The notes: generated from the letters alone by a model not told the origin. Numbered from the stretch's first letter, positions 24,953 through 34,263 are shown. The stretch is DNA of 40,789 nucleotides from CAZPMT01 sp964587655 (GCA_964587655.1 CAZPMT010000037.1:1-40789), one strand, 5' to 3'. Numbers and translations are program-made.

Positions 24953-25735
24953 TTACACCTTCCCGTGTTCCGTCCTGACCCAGGGGATCCCGTCCACCAT
25001 CTCCACGGCGTAGTCGGCGAAGAGATTTGGATACCGGTCCTTCGCGATGTCGTATACCATCGCGAAAACGACGCGGATCTCCTCTTCGGCGGCCGGGTCC
25101 GTGCGCCGCTCGATCACATGGCGCAACGTGCGAAAATTGCAGGACCAGCCTATGCTCGTGGCAACACCCGTCGGCGCCACACGCCGAAACGCCGAGGTCA
25201 GTTTCTTCTTCCGCTCGAAAGAAGCGGCGGATTCAACTCCATATATCTCCGCTAGCGTCTTCTGCACCTGCTCGAGTTGCTCAAACGTCTTGACGAAGAC
25301 TTCCATTCCCTTTTCGTTCTCGCGGATCTCGGTCGGAATGTACGCGGACAACGCATCGAGTCGCACGAACCGCAATGACTCCTGCGAGATCGCCGTGCCC
25401 GCGCGGTGGCGGACCAACTCATGCGTGAACACCCGGCTCACGTCCGCGAAAATGAAGTTCAACACCGGATGCTCGATCACGCTGCCGTGACTCACCTCGA
25501 TCACGTGTGCAAGGTACTTCGCGTTGCCTTGCCTCACCCTCGTAACGTTGGGATTCAGCCCCGGCTCGAACGAACGATAGCAAAGCCGCCCGAAAACCTC
25601 GCACAACCGCTCCGCGTCGCTCGAAGCATCCGTTTGCCAGCCGGGCGCGCCGAGATGTTCGAGGTAGGCCTGGAGGCCCTCCTCGACGATCCGCGTCTCT
25701 CCGACCAGAAAGACTTTGGGCTTCACGAATTCCAT
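24953..25735 (-). CDS. thyX: Flavin-dependent thymidylate synthase
   Basis: A 260-residue FAD-dependent enzyme that makes dTMP from dUMP with methylenetetrahydrofolate and NAD(P)H. The ThyX signature is RHRAGTAISQES (109-120), the one-residue-longer RHRX8S form. Supporting segments are SHGSVIEHP (FAD/substrate contact) and NFRTLRHVIERRT near the C terminus, with the conserved Arg/His pattern. AGGATGG lies before the ATG. It is followed by nrdJ after 72 bases. No thyA is seen in the window, as expected since the two usually exclude each other. Confidence 0.95.
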   Translation of the reverse strand: MEFVKPKVFLVGETRIVEEGLQAYLEHLGAPGWQTDASSDAERLCEVFGRLCYRSFEPGLNPNVTRVRQGNAKYLAHVIEVSHGSVIEHPVLNFIFADVSRVFTHELVRHRAGTAISQESLRFVRLDALSAYIPTEIRENEKGMEVFVKTFEQLEQVQKTLAEIYGVESAASFERKKKLTSAFRRVAPTGVATSIGWSCNFRTLRHVIERRTDPAAEEEIRVVFAMVYDIAKDRYPNLFADYAVEMVDGIPWVRTEHGKV

Positions 25736-25783
25736 GCTGCCATCCTGACATCAACCTGCACGATTGAATGGAAATCTCAATAC

Positions 25784-25816
25784 GTAACTCATTTAACGAA
25801 AATAGTTTACAACGGC
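25784..25816 (-). promoter_or_regulatory. Shared upstream motif (copy 1), before thyX
   Basis: A 33-base AT-rich stretch beginning GTAACTCATTTAA on the plus strand matches 26 of 33 positions at 37080-37112. Both copies lie upstream of minus-strand genes in the same orientation. The match is seen; a regulatory role is a guess. I see nothing else in the 287 bases between thyX and the next gene. Confidence 0.35.
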
Positions 25817-26022
25817 GCATTCAACTGAATCAAGGGTGTCAAATGCAAGAATCCGCCCTTGTCTTCACTTCGTCGGGGGGCAGATTATATTCGCCGATCA
25901 CCGATTTGTAAAGCACTTTTTTCCGAGACATTGACCATTCGTCGCATCTCAAATCGCATCAATAACTTGTGTGATGCGCGCCATCCGCTACTATATATTG
26001 TGGGGCCGCAGGCTTGCATGCG

Positions 26023-27339
26023 TCACGATGCAGGCCGCGCGGGCTCATTGTTCGACACGATGGTCTTGCCGTTCGTGTGATCGATGATCCGCACCCCTTG
26101 GATGCCGTTGTTTCCTTGTATGATCGCGTGCTCGACGCCGGGGCCAAGCTCGACGCTGGGCTGCGGGGTTGCAAAGGTCGAGTTGTTGATCTGGACGCGT
26201 CCCGATTCCACGCGCACTAACGGATTGTCCGGCGTTTCCTTCTTCCAGCTACTGAAATAACAGTCTGAGAACGAGACAAACCCCGTGCCCTTGATGATCG
26301 CATTGTGCAGGGCCGGTCCCCAGAACGCGCAGTTGACGAAGCGCACGTTGCCGGAGCTGGTGTCGCTGACGCGGACCTCGACGGGTTCGTTCCCTGTGAA
26401 CGCCACGAACTGGCCGCCGGTGATGAGCAGTCCCATCGGCTGGATCTCGTCCACCTGCACCGCCGTTTCGCAAGCGTCGGCGCCGTTTGCCGTGAAGTGG
26501 CCGTTGCACGCGCCGCTCTCGGTCTTGATGAAGCGCCATCCGATCTTGGCCGGGAACACGAAGTTGTTCGTTGCGTACTCCCAGTCCGTCCGCCCGAACA
26601 CGAAGGCCTCGAGGTTTTCGATCATGTAGTTGAACACCGGCTCCCACGCGCCGCCGGTCGCCGGCGAACTCCACCAATGACAATGAAATTGGACGTTCTC
26701 GACGCGCCCGATGTCCGTGCAGGCGTCGACGAACAGTCCGCGCCGCAACACGCAGCCGTAGACGCTCCTGATGCGATGGCGCACGTTGTTCTCGGGCCCC
26801 GTCCTAATGCCGTTGTAGCTGTTGATCAGCGTCACATCTTCGACGGTCGTATCGAAGCCGGTAAGATGGAACGTCCACGGATACGGATGGATGTCGGTGG
26901 GTTTTTGTTCCGGATACCAGACCGTGAGACCCTTGACCGTGCTCGCGTTTCCCATCTCGAACAGGGCCGGGGCCGCTTCGTCGTCCCGGCCGCCCGTGGC
27001 CAGAATAACCGTACCCGTCAGCGGCTCGATGGCCAGAGGCGCCTGATTCACGCCCATCACGGCAACGCCCGGCTTGACCGCAAGGCTCCCCGCGACGAGG
27101 TAGCGCCCGGCGGGCAGATACACAACGCCGCCCTTTTCCGTCGCCTTGTCAATCGCGGCCTGTATCGCCGCGGTGTCATCCTCCGAGCCGTTCCCCGCCG
27201 CGCCGAAGTCCGTCACGACATACGTGTCTTTCAAAGCATGCCTCCCTTCTTCTCCGCAAGCACTCTTACGCGTCGTCGCGCAACCCGTCAAGATCACGAT
27301 CGCGCAGACAAGCACTACCCTCGCATGAAGCCATGTCAT
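26023..27339 (-). CDS. Lipoprotein with pectate-lyase-superfamily beta-helix
   Basis: A 438-residue exported lipoprotein: signal peptide with lipobox VILTGC, then VVTDFGAAGNGSEDDTAAIQ, the hallmark start of pectate-lyase-superfamily (PF12708) right-handed beta-helix proteins, followed by many short repeated strands to the C terminus. Such proteins bind or cleave acidic polysaccharides, but I see no certain catalytic triad. I chose ATG 27339, which follows GGAGG by 7-8 bases and starts the signal peptide; the open frame upstream to 27390 has no signal logic. It is divergent from the SIS/queG operon. Confidence 0.82.
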   Translation of the reverse strand: MTWLHARVVLVCAIVILTGCATTRKSACGEEGRHALKDTYVVTDFGAAGNGSEDDTAAIQAAIDKATEKGGVVYLPAGRYLVAGSLAVKPGVAVMGVNQAPLAIEPLTGTVILATGGRDDEAAPALFEMGNASTVKGLTVWYPEQKPTDIHPYPWTFHLTGFDTTVEDVTLINSYNGIRTGPENNVRHRIRSVYGCVLRRGLFVDACTDIGRVENVQFHCHWWSSPATGGAWEPVFNYMIENLEAFVFGRTDWEYATNNFVFPAKIGWRFIKTESGACNGHFTANGADACETAVQVDEIQPMGLLITGGQFVAFTGNEPVEVRVSDTSSGNVRFVNCAFWGPALHNAIIKGTGFVSFSDCYFSSWKKETPDNPLVRVESGRVQINNSTFATPQPSVELGPGVEHAIIQGNNGIQGVRIIDHTNGKTIVSNNEPARPAS

Positions 27340-27475
27340 TTCAGCACCTCCTCTTCGCGCCAAGCCATCTAGTTCCGAAGGAAGTACCATAGCATTTCAG
27401 GCGCGAGGTGATTCAAGCGGGCCATTCGAGTAAAATGACGGAGCATGCACGTTTGTCATGAAGGAGACCGTGGCG

Positions 27476-28135
27476 ATGATCAAACTCAAGGCGGCGGAAG
27501 AAGAAATTGCGAAGGGCATGCTAGCCCGGCGTCCCGATCTGGTCGGATGCTACGAAAGCTTGATGGCGCTGCACGCGGGACTCGTGCGCTGCTACGACGC
27601 GGGGGGGAAACTGCTCACCTGCGGGAACGGCGGCAGCAACGCGGACTCCATGCATATCGCCGGCGAACTCTGCAAGAGCTTTGAACGTAAGCGTCCCGTG
27701 CCCGCGGACCTTGTCCTGCGGCTCCAGGGCCTTCCGATGGGTCTGGACCTCGCGCGTCATCTCGAGGTAGGACTTCCGGCCATTGCGCTCGGCTGCAACG
27801 GCGCCCTGAAGACCGCCGTCGAGAACGATTCGCCGGTGCGGAACATCGCCTTTGCGCAGGAAGCATACGCCCTCGCCAGGCCTGGCGACGTCTTGGTCGC
27901 CATCTCCACCTCGGGCAACGCCGACAATTGTCTGATGGCCATGTTCATCATGAAAGCAATCGGCGGCACAACGGTCGCGCTCACGGGACCCAACGGCGGC
28001 AAGATGGCCGCGCACGCCGACATCGTCATCCGCGCGCCGGGCAATACCACCAAAGAAATCCAGGAGGCGCACCTCGTCCTCTACCACACGTTCTGCGCCC
28101 TCATCGAAGCGCACTACTTCCCGGAAATGCGCTGA
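27476..28135 (+). CDS. gmhA: SIS-domain phosphosugar isomerase, GmhA-like
   Basis: A 219-residue cytoplasmic protein with one SIS domain. CGNGGSNADSMHIAGEL (49-65) is the phosphosugar-binding loop of the sedoheptulose-7-phosphate isomerase (GmhA) and DiaA group. ISTSGNADN (about 140) is the second substrate loop. GmhA makes the heptose precursor of lipopolysaccharide. I chose ATG 27476 because AAGGAG lies 10 bases upstream; an in-frame ATG at 27458 has no SD. An insert of about 25 residues relative to the short E. coli enzyme (around 70-110) makes the exact substrate uncertain. The next SIS gene begins 24 bases later. Confidence 0.78.
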   Translation: MIKLKAAEEEIAKGMLARRPDLVGCYESLMALHAGLVRCYDAGGKLLTCGNGGSNADSMHIAGELCKSFERKRPVPADLVLRLQGLPMGLDLARHLEVGLPAIALGCNGALKTAVENDSPVRNIAFAQEAYALARPGDVLVAISTSGNADNCLMAMFIMKAIGGTTVALTGPNGGKMAAHADIVIRAPGNTTKEIQEAHLVLYHTFCALIEAHYFPEMR

Positions 28136-28159
28136 CAGCGACGAACAAAGGACAAGTAC

Positions 28160-28888
28160 ATGCTCGCTTTCTTTGAAACCGCGCACAAGATCTTGCGGAT
28201 AGTGGCGGAAACACAGGCCGAACCGATCACACGAGCCGCGGGCCTGGTTGCGGACAGCCTGTTGAACGGCGGCGCGTGGCATCTGTTCGGCACGGGCCAT
28301 TCGCACTTCATCGGCGAGGAAGTATATTACCGCGCCGGGGGGCTTGTGCCTGTCAATGCGATCCTGTTTCCTGCGCTTATGCAGCATGAAGGGCCGGTGA
28401 CGAGCACGCGGCTGGAACGATTGCCGGGTCTCGCAAAGGTTATCTTGGACAAACAGGACGTGCGCCCTGGAGAGGTGCTCACGATCATCTCGAACAGCGG
28501 CAAGAACGCCGTGCCCGTCGAGATGGCCCTGTGCGCGAAAGAGAAAGGGATCCACACGGTCGCGATCACGTCGTTGAACCAGTCGCGGGCCGCGCGTTGC
28601 GGCGCCGGCGTGACGAAAAAGCTCTATGAAGTGTGCGACGTGGTCATCGACAACTGCGGTTCGGCGGGCGACGCGGCGCTGCAAATTCCGGGCACGGATC
28701 TGTACACCGCCGCGACATCGAGTCTCGTGGGGATCGCGATCGTGGAAGAGATCGCGTATCAAGTCGCCTGCCGGTTCGCCGCGGAGGGTCGCGAACCGCC
28801 TATCTTCAAAACGGCCAATCTGGCGGGCGGCGATGAATGGAACGCGCGGATGATCGAGAAGTACGGCGCGCGCGTCTGGCTCCGATGA
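28160..28888 (+). CDS. SIS-domain sugar-phosphate-binding protein (UPF0309/COG4821-like)
   Basis: A 242-residue protein with an SIS fold. The N-terminal loop is LFGTGHSHFIGEEVYYRAGGLVP, the second loop is TIISNSGKNAVPVEMAL, and the C-terminal part is long. This is the pattern of uncharacterised SIS proteins (UPF0309), thought to bind phosphosugars. AAAGGACA lies before the ATG. It sits in an operon between the GmhA-like gene and queG; its TGA overlaps the queG start (ATGA). Confidence 0.85.
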   Translation: MLAFFETAHKILRIVAETQAEPITRAAGLVADSLLNGGAWHLFGTGHSHFIGEEVYYRAGGLVPVNAILFPALMQHEGPVTSTRLERLPGLAKVILDKQDVRPGEVLTIISNSGKNAVPVEMALCAKEKGIHTVAITSLNQSRAARCGAGVTKKLYEVCDVVIDNCGSAGDAALQIPGTDLYTAATSSLVGIAIVEEIAYQVACRFAAEGREPPIFKTANLAGGDEWNARMIEKYGARVWLR

Positions 28889-29820
28889 AGTCGGCTGACA
28901 ACCCTGAGCAAAGGTCGCTTCACGTGAAGCAGTGCGCCGCAGCTCTTGGGTTCGATGCGTGCGGAATCGCGGCCGCGGGACCGATTGATCCTGAGGACCG
29001 TCTGGGGAATTGGATTGCGCGCGGGTATCACGCCGGCATGGATTGGATCGCGCGGACGAAAGCGGTCCGGCAGGACGTGCGCCTGAGAATGCCGGACGCG
29101 AGATCGGTGGTTGCGGTCGCGTGCAATTACTACTTTCCGCGGCCAGAGTCGCCGGCGGGCCGCGGGCGCGTATCGCGCTACGCTTGGGGACGCGACTATC
29201 ACAGCGTACTTCGGAAACCCATGGCCGCGTTGGCGCAGGCCATCTCGGAGATCGAAGAAGGGATCGAGTGTTACGCTTCGGTCGACACGGGGCCGGTGCT
29301 CGAACGCGCATGGGCGGCGCGGGCCGGTTTGGGCTGGATTGGGAAGAACGGCCTCGTCATCCGCGACGGGCTCGGGTCGTGGTTCTTTATCGGCGTCATC
29401 ATCACGACGCTCGAACTCGCGCCGGACGCGCCTGCTAGGAACGCGTGCGGGACGTGCGGCGAGTGCATGAAGGCGTGTCCCACCGGCGCCATAACCGAGC
29501 CGGGCGTCGTGGACGCACGGCGCTGCATTTCATATCACACGATAGAGAATCGCCACGATATACCCGCCGAGCTTCGTGAGCGTTTCGGAAACCGGGTCTT
29601 CGGATGCGACACATGCCAGGAGGTGTGCCCGTGGAACCGCTCCGTCCACGAAACCCGCATTGCCGATTTCCAGCCGCGCCCGGGATTCGCCGACCCGGAC
29701 CTTGACGAATGGCTCGCATTGGAAGAAGCGTCTTTCAGCGAGCGCTTTGCGGGCTCGCCGATCCGCCGTGCAACATACGCCGGTCTCCGCCGCAACCTCA
29801 CGATCGCCAAGTCCAACTGA
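28885..29820 (+). CDS. queG: Epoxyqueuosine reductase
   Basis: A 311-residue enzyme that reduces epoxyqueuosine to queuosine in tRNA anticodons, using cobalamin and two [4Fe-4S] clusters. Both cluster motifs are intact: CGTCGECMKACPTGA and CDTCQEVCPWN. VDTGPVLERAWAARAGLGWIGKN, shown here as the two halves VDTGPVLERA and GLGWIGKN, is typical of QueG. It is shorter than the E. coli protein (~380) because the C-terminal HEAT-like region is missing, as in many bacterial homologues. I chose ATG 28885, which overlaps the SIS-gene stop by four bases (coupled translation). Co-location with sugar isomerases does not suggest a shared pathway. Confidence 0.95.
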   Translation: MKSADNPEQRSLHVKQCAAALGFDACGIAAAGPIDPEDRLGNWIARGYHAGMDWIARTKAVRQDVRLRMPDARSVVAVACNYYFPRPESPAGRGRVSRYAWGRDYHSVLRKPMAALAQAISEIEEGIECYASVDTGPVLERAWAARAGLGWIGKNGLVIRDGLGSWFFIGVIITTLELAPDAPARNACGTCGECMKACPTGAITEPGVVDARRCISYHTIENRHDIPAELRERFGNRVFGCDTCQEVCPWNRSVHETRIADFQPRPGFADPDLDEWLALEEASFSERFAGSPIRRATYAGLRRNLTIAKSN

Positions 29821-29933
29821 GCATGAGGGAGGCGGAAGGCGTTACTCGATCTGCTTGAAGACGCAGTTAGAGCGTGTACGGAAAGTGTCCGCGCCGTTCA
29901 CATGGGGAATCGCAACCTATCTGGAAGCGCTGG

Positions 29934-30025
29934 CCATGTAGGTCCGGTTTGTAACCGGGCCACCTCAGCGGCGTCCCCAGTATATCGCGCATGACTTGGT
30001 CCGGTTACAAACCGGACCTACATGG
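29934..30025. repeat. Inverted repeat, 25-base perfect arms
   Basis: CCATGTAGGTCCGGTTTG and following bases (29934-29958) are matched exactly in inverted form at 30001-30025, with a 42-base loop. It lies between two convergent genes, queG and the CoA transferase, and could act as a bidirectional terminator or be a small mobile element. Confidence 0.85.
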
Positions 30026-30042
30026 GCTTTCCATACACCCTC

Positions 30043-31923
30043 TTAGGCAAAGTCGAGTTCGAAGTAGTAGATGTCTTCCCTGAGTTGGCTTCGGAACTTG
30101 CACCCGCTCTTTTGGAAGACGATCTGCATGGCCTTATTCTCGCGGAGGACCTCGGCGCTGAAACCGGCGATGCCGTTGCGTTTGGCGATGGCGATGAGGT
30201 GGCGCAGGAGGAATGAGCCGATGCCGCGTTTCTGCCACGCGTCGTCGACGATGAAGGCGACTTCCGCGCGGTTCGTCTTCTTGTCCAGATAGTAGCGGCC
30301 CACGCAGATGATGTCTTCGCCGTGGGCCTCTGGCAGTGTGCCGACGATGGCCACTTCGGTGCGGTGGTCGATGTAGACGAAATCCTGGACCTGCTCGCGC
30401 GAGATCCATTTGGCCCGGCTCATGAACCGTTTGTAGATCGTTTCCGCGGACACGCCGTAGAACAGGTCGCGAATGCGCTGCTCGTCCGTCGGGTGAATTG
30501 AGCGGAAGGTAATCGTGGCGCCGTCTTCGGTGAGGAAGGTGGTTCGGATGTCCTGCGGCCCCACTTCGAAGGTATCGACCTCGGACATCCCGGCCCGGAC
30601 ATACTTGGCGTTTATGGCTTCCTTCAGGAGTTCGGCGCGGAACTTCGGATGTGCAATGCTGATCAGGGCCAGGGCGCGCTCCTGCACGTTCTGGCCGTGA
30701 AGGTAAGCCACACCGTATTCCGTGACAACATAGTGCACGTCGCCGCGGGTGGTCACGACGCCCGCGCCGGGGGACAGATAGGCGACGATGCGCGAGATCG
30801 TGTCTTTTTTCGCCGTGGACGGCAGGGCGATTATCGCCTTGCCGCCGTCGGAGCGGGCCGCGCCGCGGTTGAAATCCACCTGGCCGCCGATGCCCGAGTA
30901 GAATTGGGTCCCGAGGGAGTCGGCGCATACCTGGCCGGTGAGGTCCACCTGGAGCGCCACGTTCACCGCAACCATTTTCTGCTGTTTGCTGATCACAAAC
31001 GGGTCATTCACGTATTCGGTGGGATAGAACGCGAACGCCGGGTTGTTGTCGATGTAGTCGTAGAGCCGCTGCGTGCCCATGCAGAAACTCGCAACGATCT
31101 TGCCGCGGTCCGTCGACTTGAGAGATCCGTCGATGACGCCGGCCTCGATCAAGTCGATGATGGCGTCCGTGAGCATTTCGGTGTGGATGCCGAGGTGCTT
31201 CTTGACTTTCAGACATTCGAGGACGCCGTGGGGAACGCGTCCGATTCCGAGTTCGATCGTCGAGCCATCCTCGATCAGCCCGGCCACATACGCCCCGATC
31301 TGGCGTGTGACGTCCGTAGGCGCAGCCCAATGCACTTCAATCAACGGGACGTCCACGGGCACCAGGTAGTCGATGTCGTGCGCGTGGATGAAACTGTCGC
31401 CCTGCGTGCGCGGCATCCGCGGGTTGACCTGCGCAATGACGATTTTGGCGTTCGCCGCGGCGCTCTTGACTATGTCCACGGAGATTCCGAAGCTGCACAT
31501 GCCGCGATCATCCGGCGGTGAAACCTGGATCAGCGCGGCGTCCAGCGGCAACCGGCCGGAACTGAACAGACGCGGGATGTCGGACAGGAAGATCGGGGTG
31601 TAGTTTCCGACGCCTTCCTGTATGACGGCCCGGACGTTCTCGGCGATGAAGAAACTGTTCACGGAGAAATGCTGAGACAACTGCTTGTCGGCGTATGGGG
31701 CCTCGCCCAGCGTCAGAAGATGCACCAACTGCACGTCGGCGAGCGACGAGGACCGGCCCACGAGCGCACGCACCAACTCCTGCGGCTCGGCGCAACCGGT
31801 ACCGATAAACACCCGGTTTCCGGGACGAATGTGCTTGACCGCTTCGTCCGCGGTGACGACCATGTCATCGTACTTGGTCTGCCAGTTCGGATCGAAGCTT
31901 GACTTCTTTGCCTCGCTACTCAT
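30043..31923 (-). CDS. Acetyl-CoA hydrolase/CoA-transferase fused to a GNAT acetyltransferase
   Basis: A 626-residue protein. Residues ~15-440 are a family I-type CoA transferase of the acetyl-CoA hydrolase/4-hydroxybutyrate CoA-transferase group: IELGIGRVPHGVL, then LGIHTEMLTD with the probable catalytic Glu, then VTEYGVAYLHGQ. Residues ~470-626 form a GNAT domain with the acetyl-CoA loop QKRGIGSFLLRHLI. Its start overlaps the upstream synthetase gene by 8 bases. A transferase joined to an acyltransferase, next to an ADP-forming synthetase, suggests acyl-CoA interconversion with possible protein lysine acetylation. The coupling is inferred. Confidence 0.9.
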   Translation of the reverse strand: MSSEAKKSSFDPNWQTKYDDMVVTADEAVKHIRPGNRVFIGTGCAEPQELVRALVGRSSSLADVQLVHLLTLGEAPYADKQLSQHFSVNSFFIAENVRAVIQEGVGNYTPIFLSDIPRLFSSGRLPLDAALIQVSPPDDRGMCSFGISVDIVKSAAANAKIVIAQVNPRMPRTQGDSFIHAHDIDYLVPVDVPLIEVHWAAPTDVTRQIGAYVAGLIEDGSTIELGIGRVPHGVLECLKVKKHLGIHTEMLTDAIIDLIEAGVIDGSLKSTDRGKIVASFCMGTQRLYDYIDNNPAFAFYPTEYVNDPFVISKQQKMVAVNVALQVDLTGQVCADSLGTQFYSGIGGQVDFNRGAARSDGGKAIIALPSTAKKDTISRIVAYLSPGAGVVTTRGDVHYVVTEYGVAYLHGQNVQERALALISIAHPKFRAELLKEAINAKYVRAGMSEVDTFEVGPQDIRTTFLTEDGATITFRSIHPTDEQRIRDLFYGVSAETIYKRFMSRAKWISREQVQDFVYIDHRTEVAIVGTLPEAHGEDIICVGRYYLDKKTNRAEVAFIVDDAWQKRGIGSFLLRHLIAIAKRNGIAGFSAEVLRENKAMQIVFQKSGCKFRSQLREDIYYFELDFA

Positions 31924-34024
31924 CTTTCTTGGTAACTCCGGAAAGGGTCATCCGGGCATCGGCCACAACGGGATCCGTGCCGGCCGGCCCTACGATAAAC
32001 GGGTTGATATCCAACTCCGCGATTTGCGGGAAGTCCGTTACGAGCTGGCTAATGCGCTGCAGGCCGCTCGCGATGGCCGTGATATCGACGCCGGCCTGGC
32101 CGCGCGCGCCTTTCAGCAACGCGTACGAGCGCGTGCCTATGAGCATCTGCATGGCTTCGTCCGCCGTGATGGGGGCGAGATAGAAGGTCACGTCCTTCAT
32201 GACTTCGACGAAGATGCCGCCGAGACCGAACATCAGCATGGGGCCGAATTGAGGATCGCGGCTCATGCCGATGATGACCTCGCGTCCGCGCGGGACCATC
32301 TTCTCGACGTACACGCCTTCCAGATCCGCGTCCGGCGCCTTCCGTCCGATACGAAGCATCATCAAGTCGAACGCGTCGCCGACCTGCTCGGCGTTCGCCA
32401 GGGCAAGCCGCACGCCGCCCAGATCGGATTTGTGAAGGATGTCCGGCGACACAATCTTCATCGCCACGGGATAGCCTATGTGTTCCGCAATGGCCCCGGC
32501 CTCTTCAGCCGTCCCGGCCACGCGGCCCTGCGGAATGATGAAGTCATACGCTTGGAGAATTTCCTTCGCCTCGACTTCGCCGATCTCCGAGCGCCCGGAC
32601 TTTAAGTGCCGCGAAATGACGCGTTCGACGCGCCTGCGATTCACCGGGAAGCGCGTGACGACGCGCGGCGGGCGGTTGCGCCACATCGAGTATTCACACA
32701 TGGCCTCGATGGCGTATACGGCCCGGTGCGGCGCGGGGTAATTCGGTATGTTGAGCTTGAGAAGTTCCTGTCGCGCCGCCATCACGTCGAGCCCGCCCAT
32801 GAATGACGCCACAATGGGCTTGCCGCCTTTTGCGGCCTCGGCGATGGCGAGCGCCGTACCCATGGGGTCGGTCATTGCCTGCGGCGTCAGAATGACGACC
32901 ATCGCATTGACGGAGTCGTCTTCCTGGACCGCGCGAATCACTTCCGCGTAACGTTCCGGCGGCGCGTCCCCGAGCACATCGATCGGATTGCCGACGCTCG
33001 CGGCGGGCGGCAGCTTTTCCTTGAGGGCTTGCGCGATCCGCGCACTCAGCGGGTTGACCTGGAGCCCCGAGCTCTCGGCCGCATCCGCGGCGATGATGCC
33101 GGGCCCGCCGGCGTTCGTGATGATTGCGATCCGGTCACCCTTGGGAAGCGGCTGGCGCGAGAAGGCGAGCGAACAGTCAAAGAGGGCTTCGAAGTTGTGA
33201 GCGCGGATCATGCCGGCCCGCTTGAAGGCCGCGCCGTACGCGATGTCGGCGCCGGCGAGGCTGCCCGTATGCGAGGAGGCCGCTTTCACGCCCGCCTTCG
33301 ACGTCCCGACCTTGAGCACGACGACCGGCTTGACATTGCATGCCGCCTCGGCCGCCTTTAGGAATTCATCGCCACGGGTGATACTCTCGAGATAACAGGT
33401 GATGACCTTGGTCTGCGCGTCCTCGGATAGGATGGTCAGGAAATCCGTCTCGTCGAGATCGGCTTTGTTCCCAAAGCTGATCAGCTTCGCGAGTCCGACG
33501 CCCTGTGCCGCCGCCCAGTCCAGGATCGCCGTGCAGAGCGCCCCCGACTGCGACATCACCGAGATGCCGCCCGGTTGAGGCATATGCTTCGCGAAGGAAG
33601 CGTTCATGTGGTGTTCCGTGTTAATGAGGCCCAGGCAGTTCGGCCCCAGCACACGCACGCCCGAACCCGCGCATAGTTGAGCGATCTCGCGTTCGAGGGC
33701 CGCCCCTTCCGGGCCGACCTCCTTGAAGCCCGCGGTAATGATCGTGATCGCCTTGGCGCCCGCGGTGATCGAGTTCTCAACGGCTTCGCGAACGAGCTTG
33801 ATGGGGATTGCGATGATGCTGTGATCGATCGTCCGGCCGTAATGCTTCAGACTCTTGAAACACCGCAGCCCTTTCACATCTTCGCCGGCGGGATTGACGG
33901 GAACGATTTCCCCCTTGAAACCGCCCTCAACGAGGTTGGCCACGATTTCATGGCCGACTTTGCCCGGCGTACGGGAAGCGCCAATCACAGCCACGGTCTT
34001 GGGATTCAGGAGAGCGTCTAACAT
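31916..34024 (-). CDS. ADP-forming acyl-CoA synthetase (acetate-CoA ligase), single-chain
   Basis: A 702-residue enzyme that converts acyl-CoA, ADP and Pi into acid, ATP and CoA, or the reverse. Order: CoA-binding domain (VAVIGASRTPGKVG), succinyl-CoA-ligase-like domain with the phospho-histidine site SSHTGSLAG, and C-terminal ATP-grasp domain (about 480-700; VAMKIVSPDILHKSDLGGV). This is the alpha-beta fused form seen in many bacteria and in the synthetase half of PatZ. Here the GNAT half is instead on the next gene. A TTGAAC-17-TAACAT promoter precedes it. Confidence 0.93.
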   Translation of the reverse strand: MLDALLNPKTVAVIGASRTPGKVGHEIVANLVEGGFKGEIVPVNPAGEDVKGLRCFKSLKHYGRTIDHSIIAIPIKLVREAVENSITAGAKAITIITAGFKEVGPEGAALEREIAQLCAGSGVRVLGPNCLGLINTEHHMNASFAKHMPQPGGISVMSQSGALCTAILDWAAAQGVGLAKLISFGNKADLDETDFLTILSEDAQTKVITCYLESITRGDEFLKAAEAACNVKPVVVLKVGTSKAGVKAASSHTGSLAGADIAYGAAFKRAGMIRAHNFEALFDCSLAFSRQPLPKGDRIAIITNAGGPGIIAADAAESSGLQVNPLSARIAQALKEKLPPAASVGNPIDVLGDAPPERYAEVIRAVQEDDSVNAMVVILTPQAMTDPMGTALAIAEAAKGGKPIVASFMGGLDVMAARQELLKLNIPNYPAPHRAVYAIEAMCEYSMWRNRPPRVVTRFPVNRRRVERVISRHLKSGRSEIGEVEAKEILQAYDFIIPQGRVAGTAEEAGAIAEHIGYPVAMKIVSPDILHKSDLGGVRLALANAEQVGDAFDLMMLRIGRKAPDADLEGVYVEKMVPRGREVIIGMSRDPQFGPMLMFGLGGIFVEVMKDVTFYLAPITADEAMQMLIGTRSYALLKGARGQAGVDITAIASGLQRISQLVTDFPQIAELDINPFIVGPAGTDPVVADARMTLSGVTKKDE

Positions 34025-34066
34025 TCGGGGACACCTGCTTCGGTTTTCAAGAACGATGGTGAGGCG

Positions 34067-34095
34067 ATGTTAGCACTTGCGCAAGGCAGGTTCAA
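34067..34095 (-). promoter_or_regulatory. Promoter of the acyl-CoA synthetase operon
   Basis: On the minus strand TTGAAC (34095-34090), 17 bases, then TAACAT (34072-34067), about 43 bases before the ATG at 34024. Confidence 0.5.
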
Positions 34096-34149
34096 ACGGC
34101 GATCCCGCGCCCGCGTAAGAGGAAAGCCAACGCTTCTTGGCATTCGTGC

Positions 34150-34249
34150 GGTTTCGTGGCCGCGGCGTCCTCGCCGCGTTTCGGTGCACACACTTCGCCT
34201 CAATCGGTCCTTGACGAGAACGCGGCGAGGACGCCGCGGCCACGAAACC
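34150..34249. repeat. Perfect 31-base inverted repeat
   Basis: GGTTTCGTGGCCGCGGCG and following bases (34150-34180) are matched exactly in inverted form at 34219-34249, with a 38-base loop. It lies between the divergent synthetase and sigma-factor genes. Confidence 0.9.
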
Positions 34250-34263
34250 AGGCAGCACGACTC

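Noticed and set aside
24953..25735. ThyX signature with one extra residue (RHRX8S) as a novelty
   Set aside because: Variants with seven or eight residues between RHR and Ser are known in the family, so this is normal variation.
27521..29311. 596-codon antisense open frame across the SIS and queG genes
   Set aside because: It spans three real genes on the other strand and reads as Arg/Pro/Ala-rich shadow; no start signal or motif supports it.
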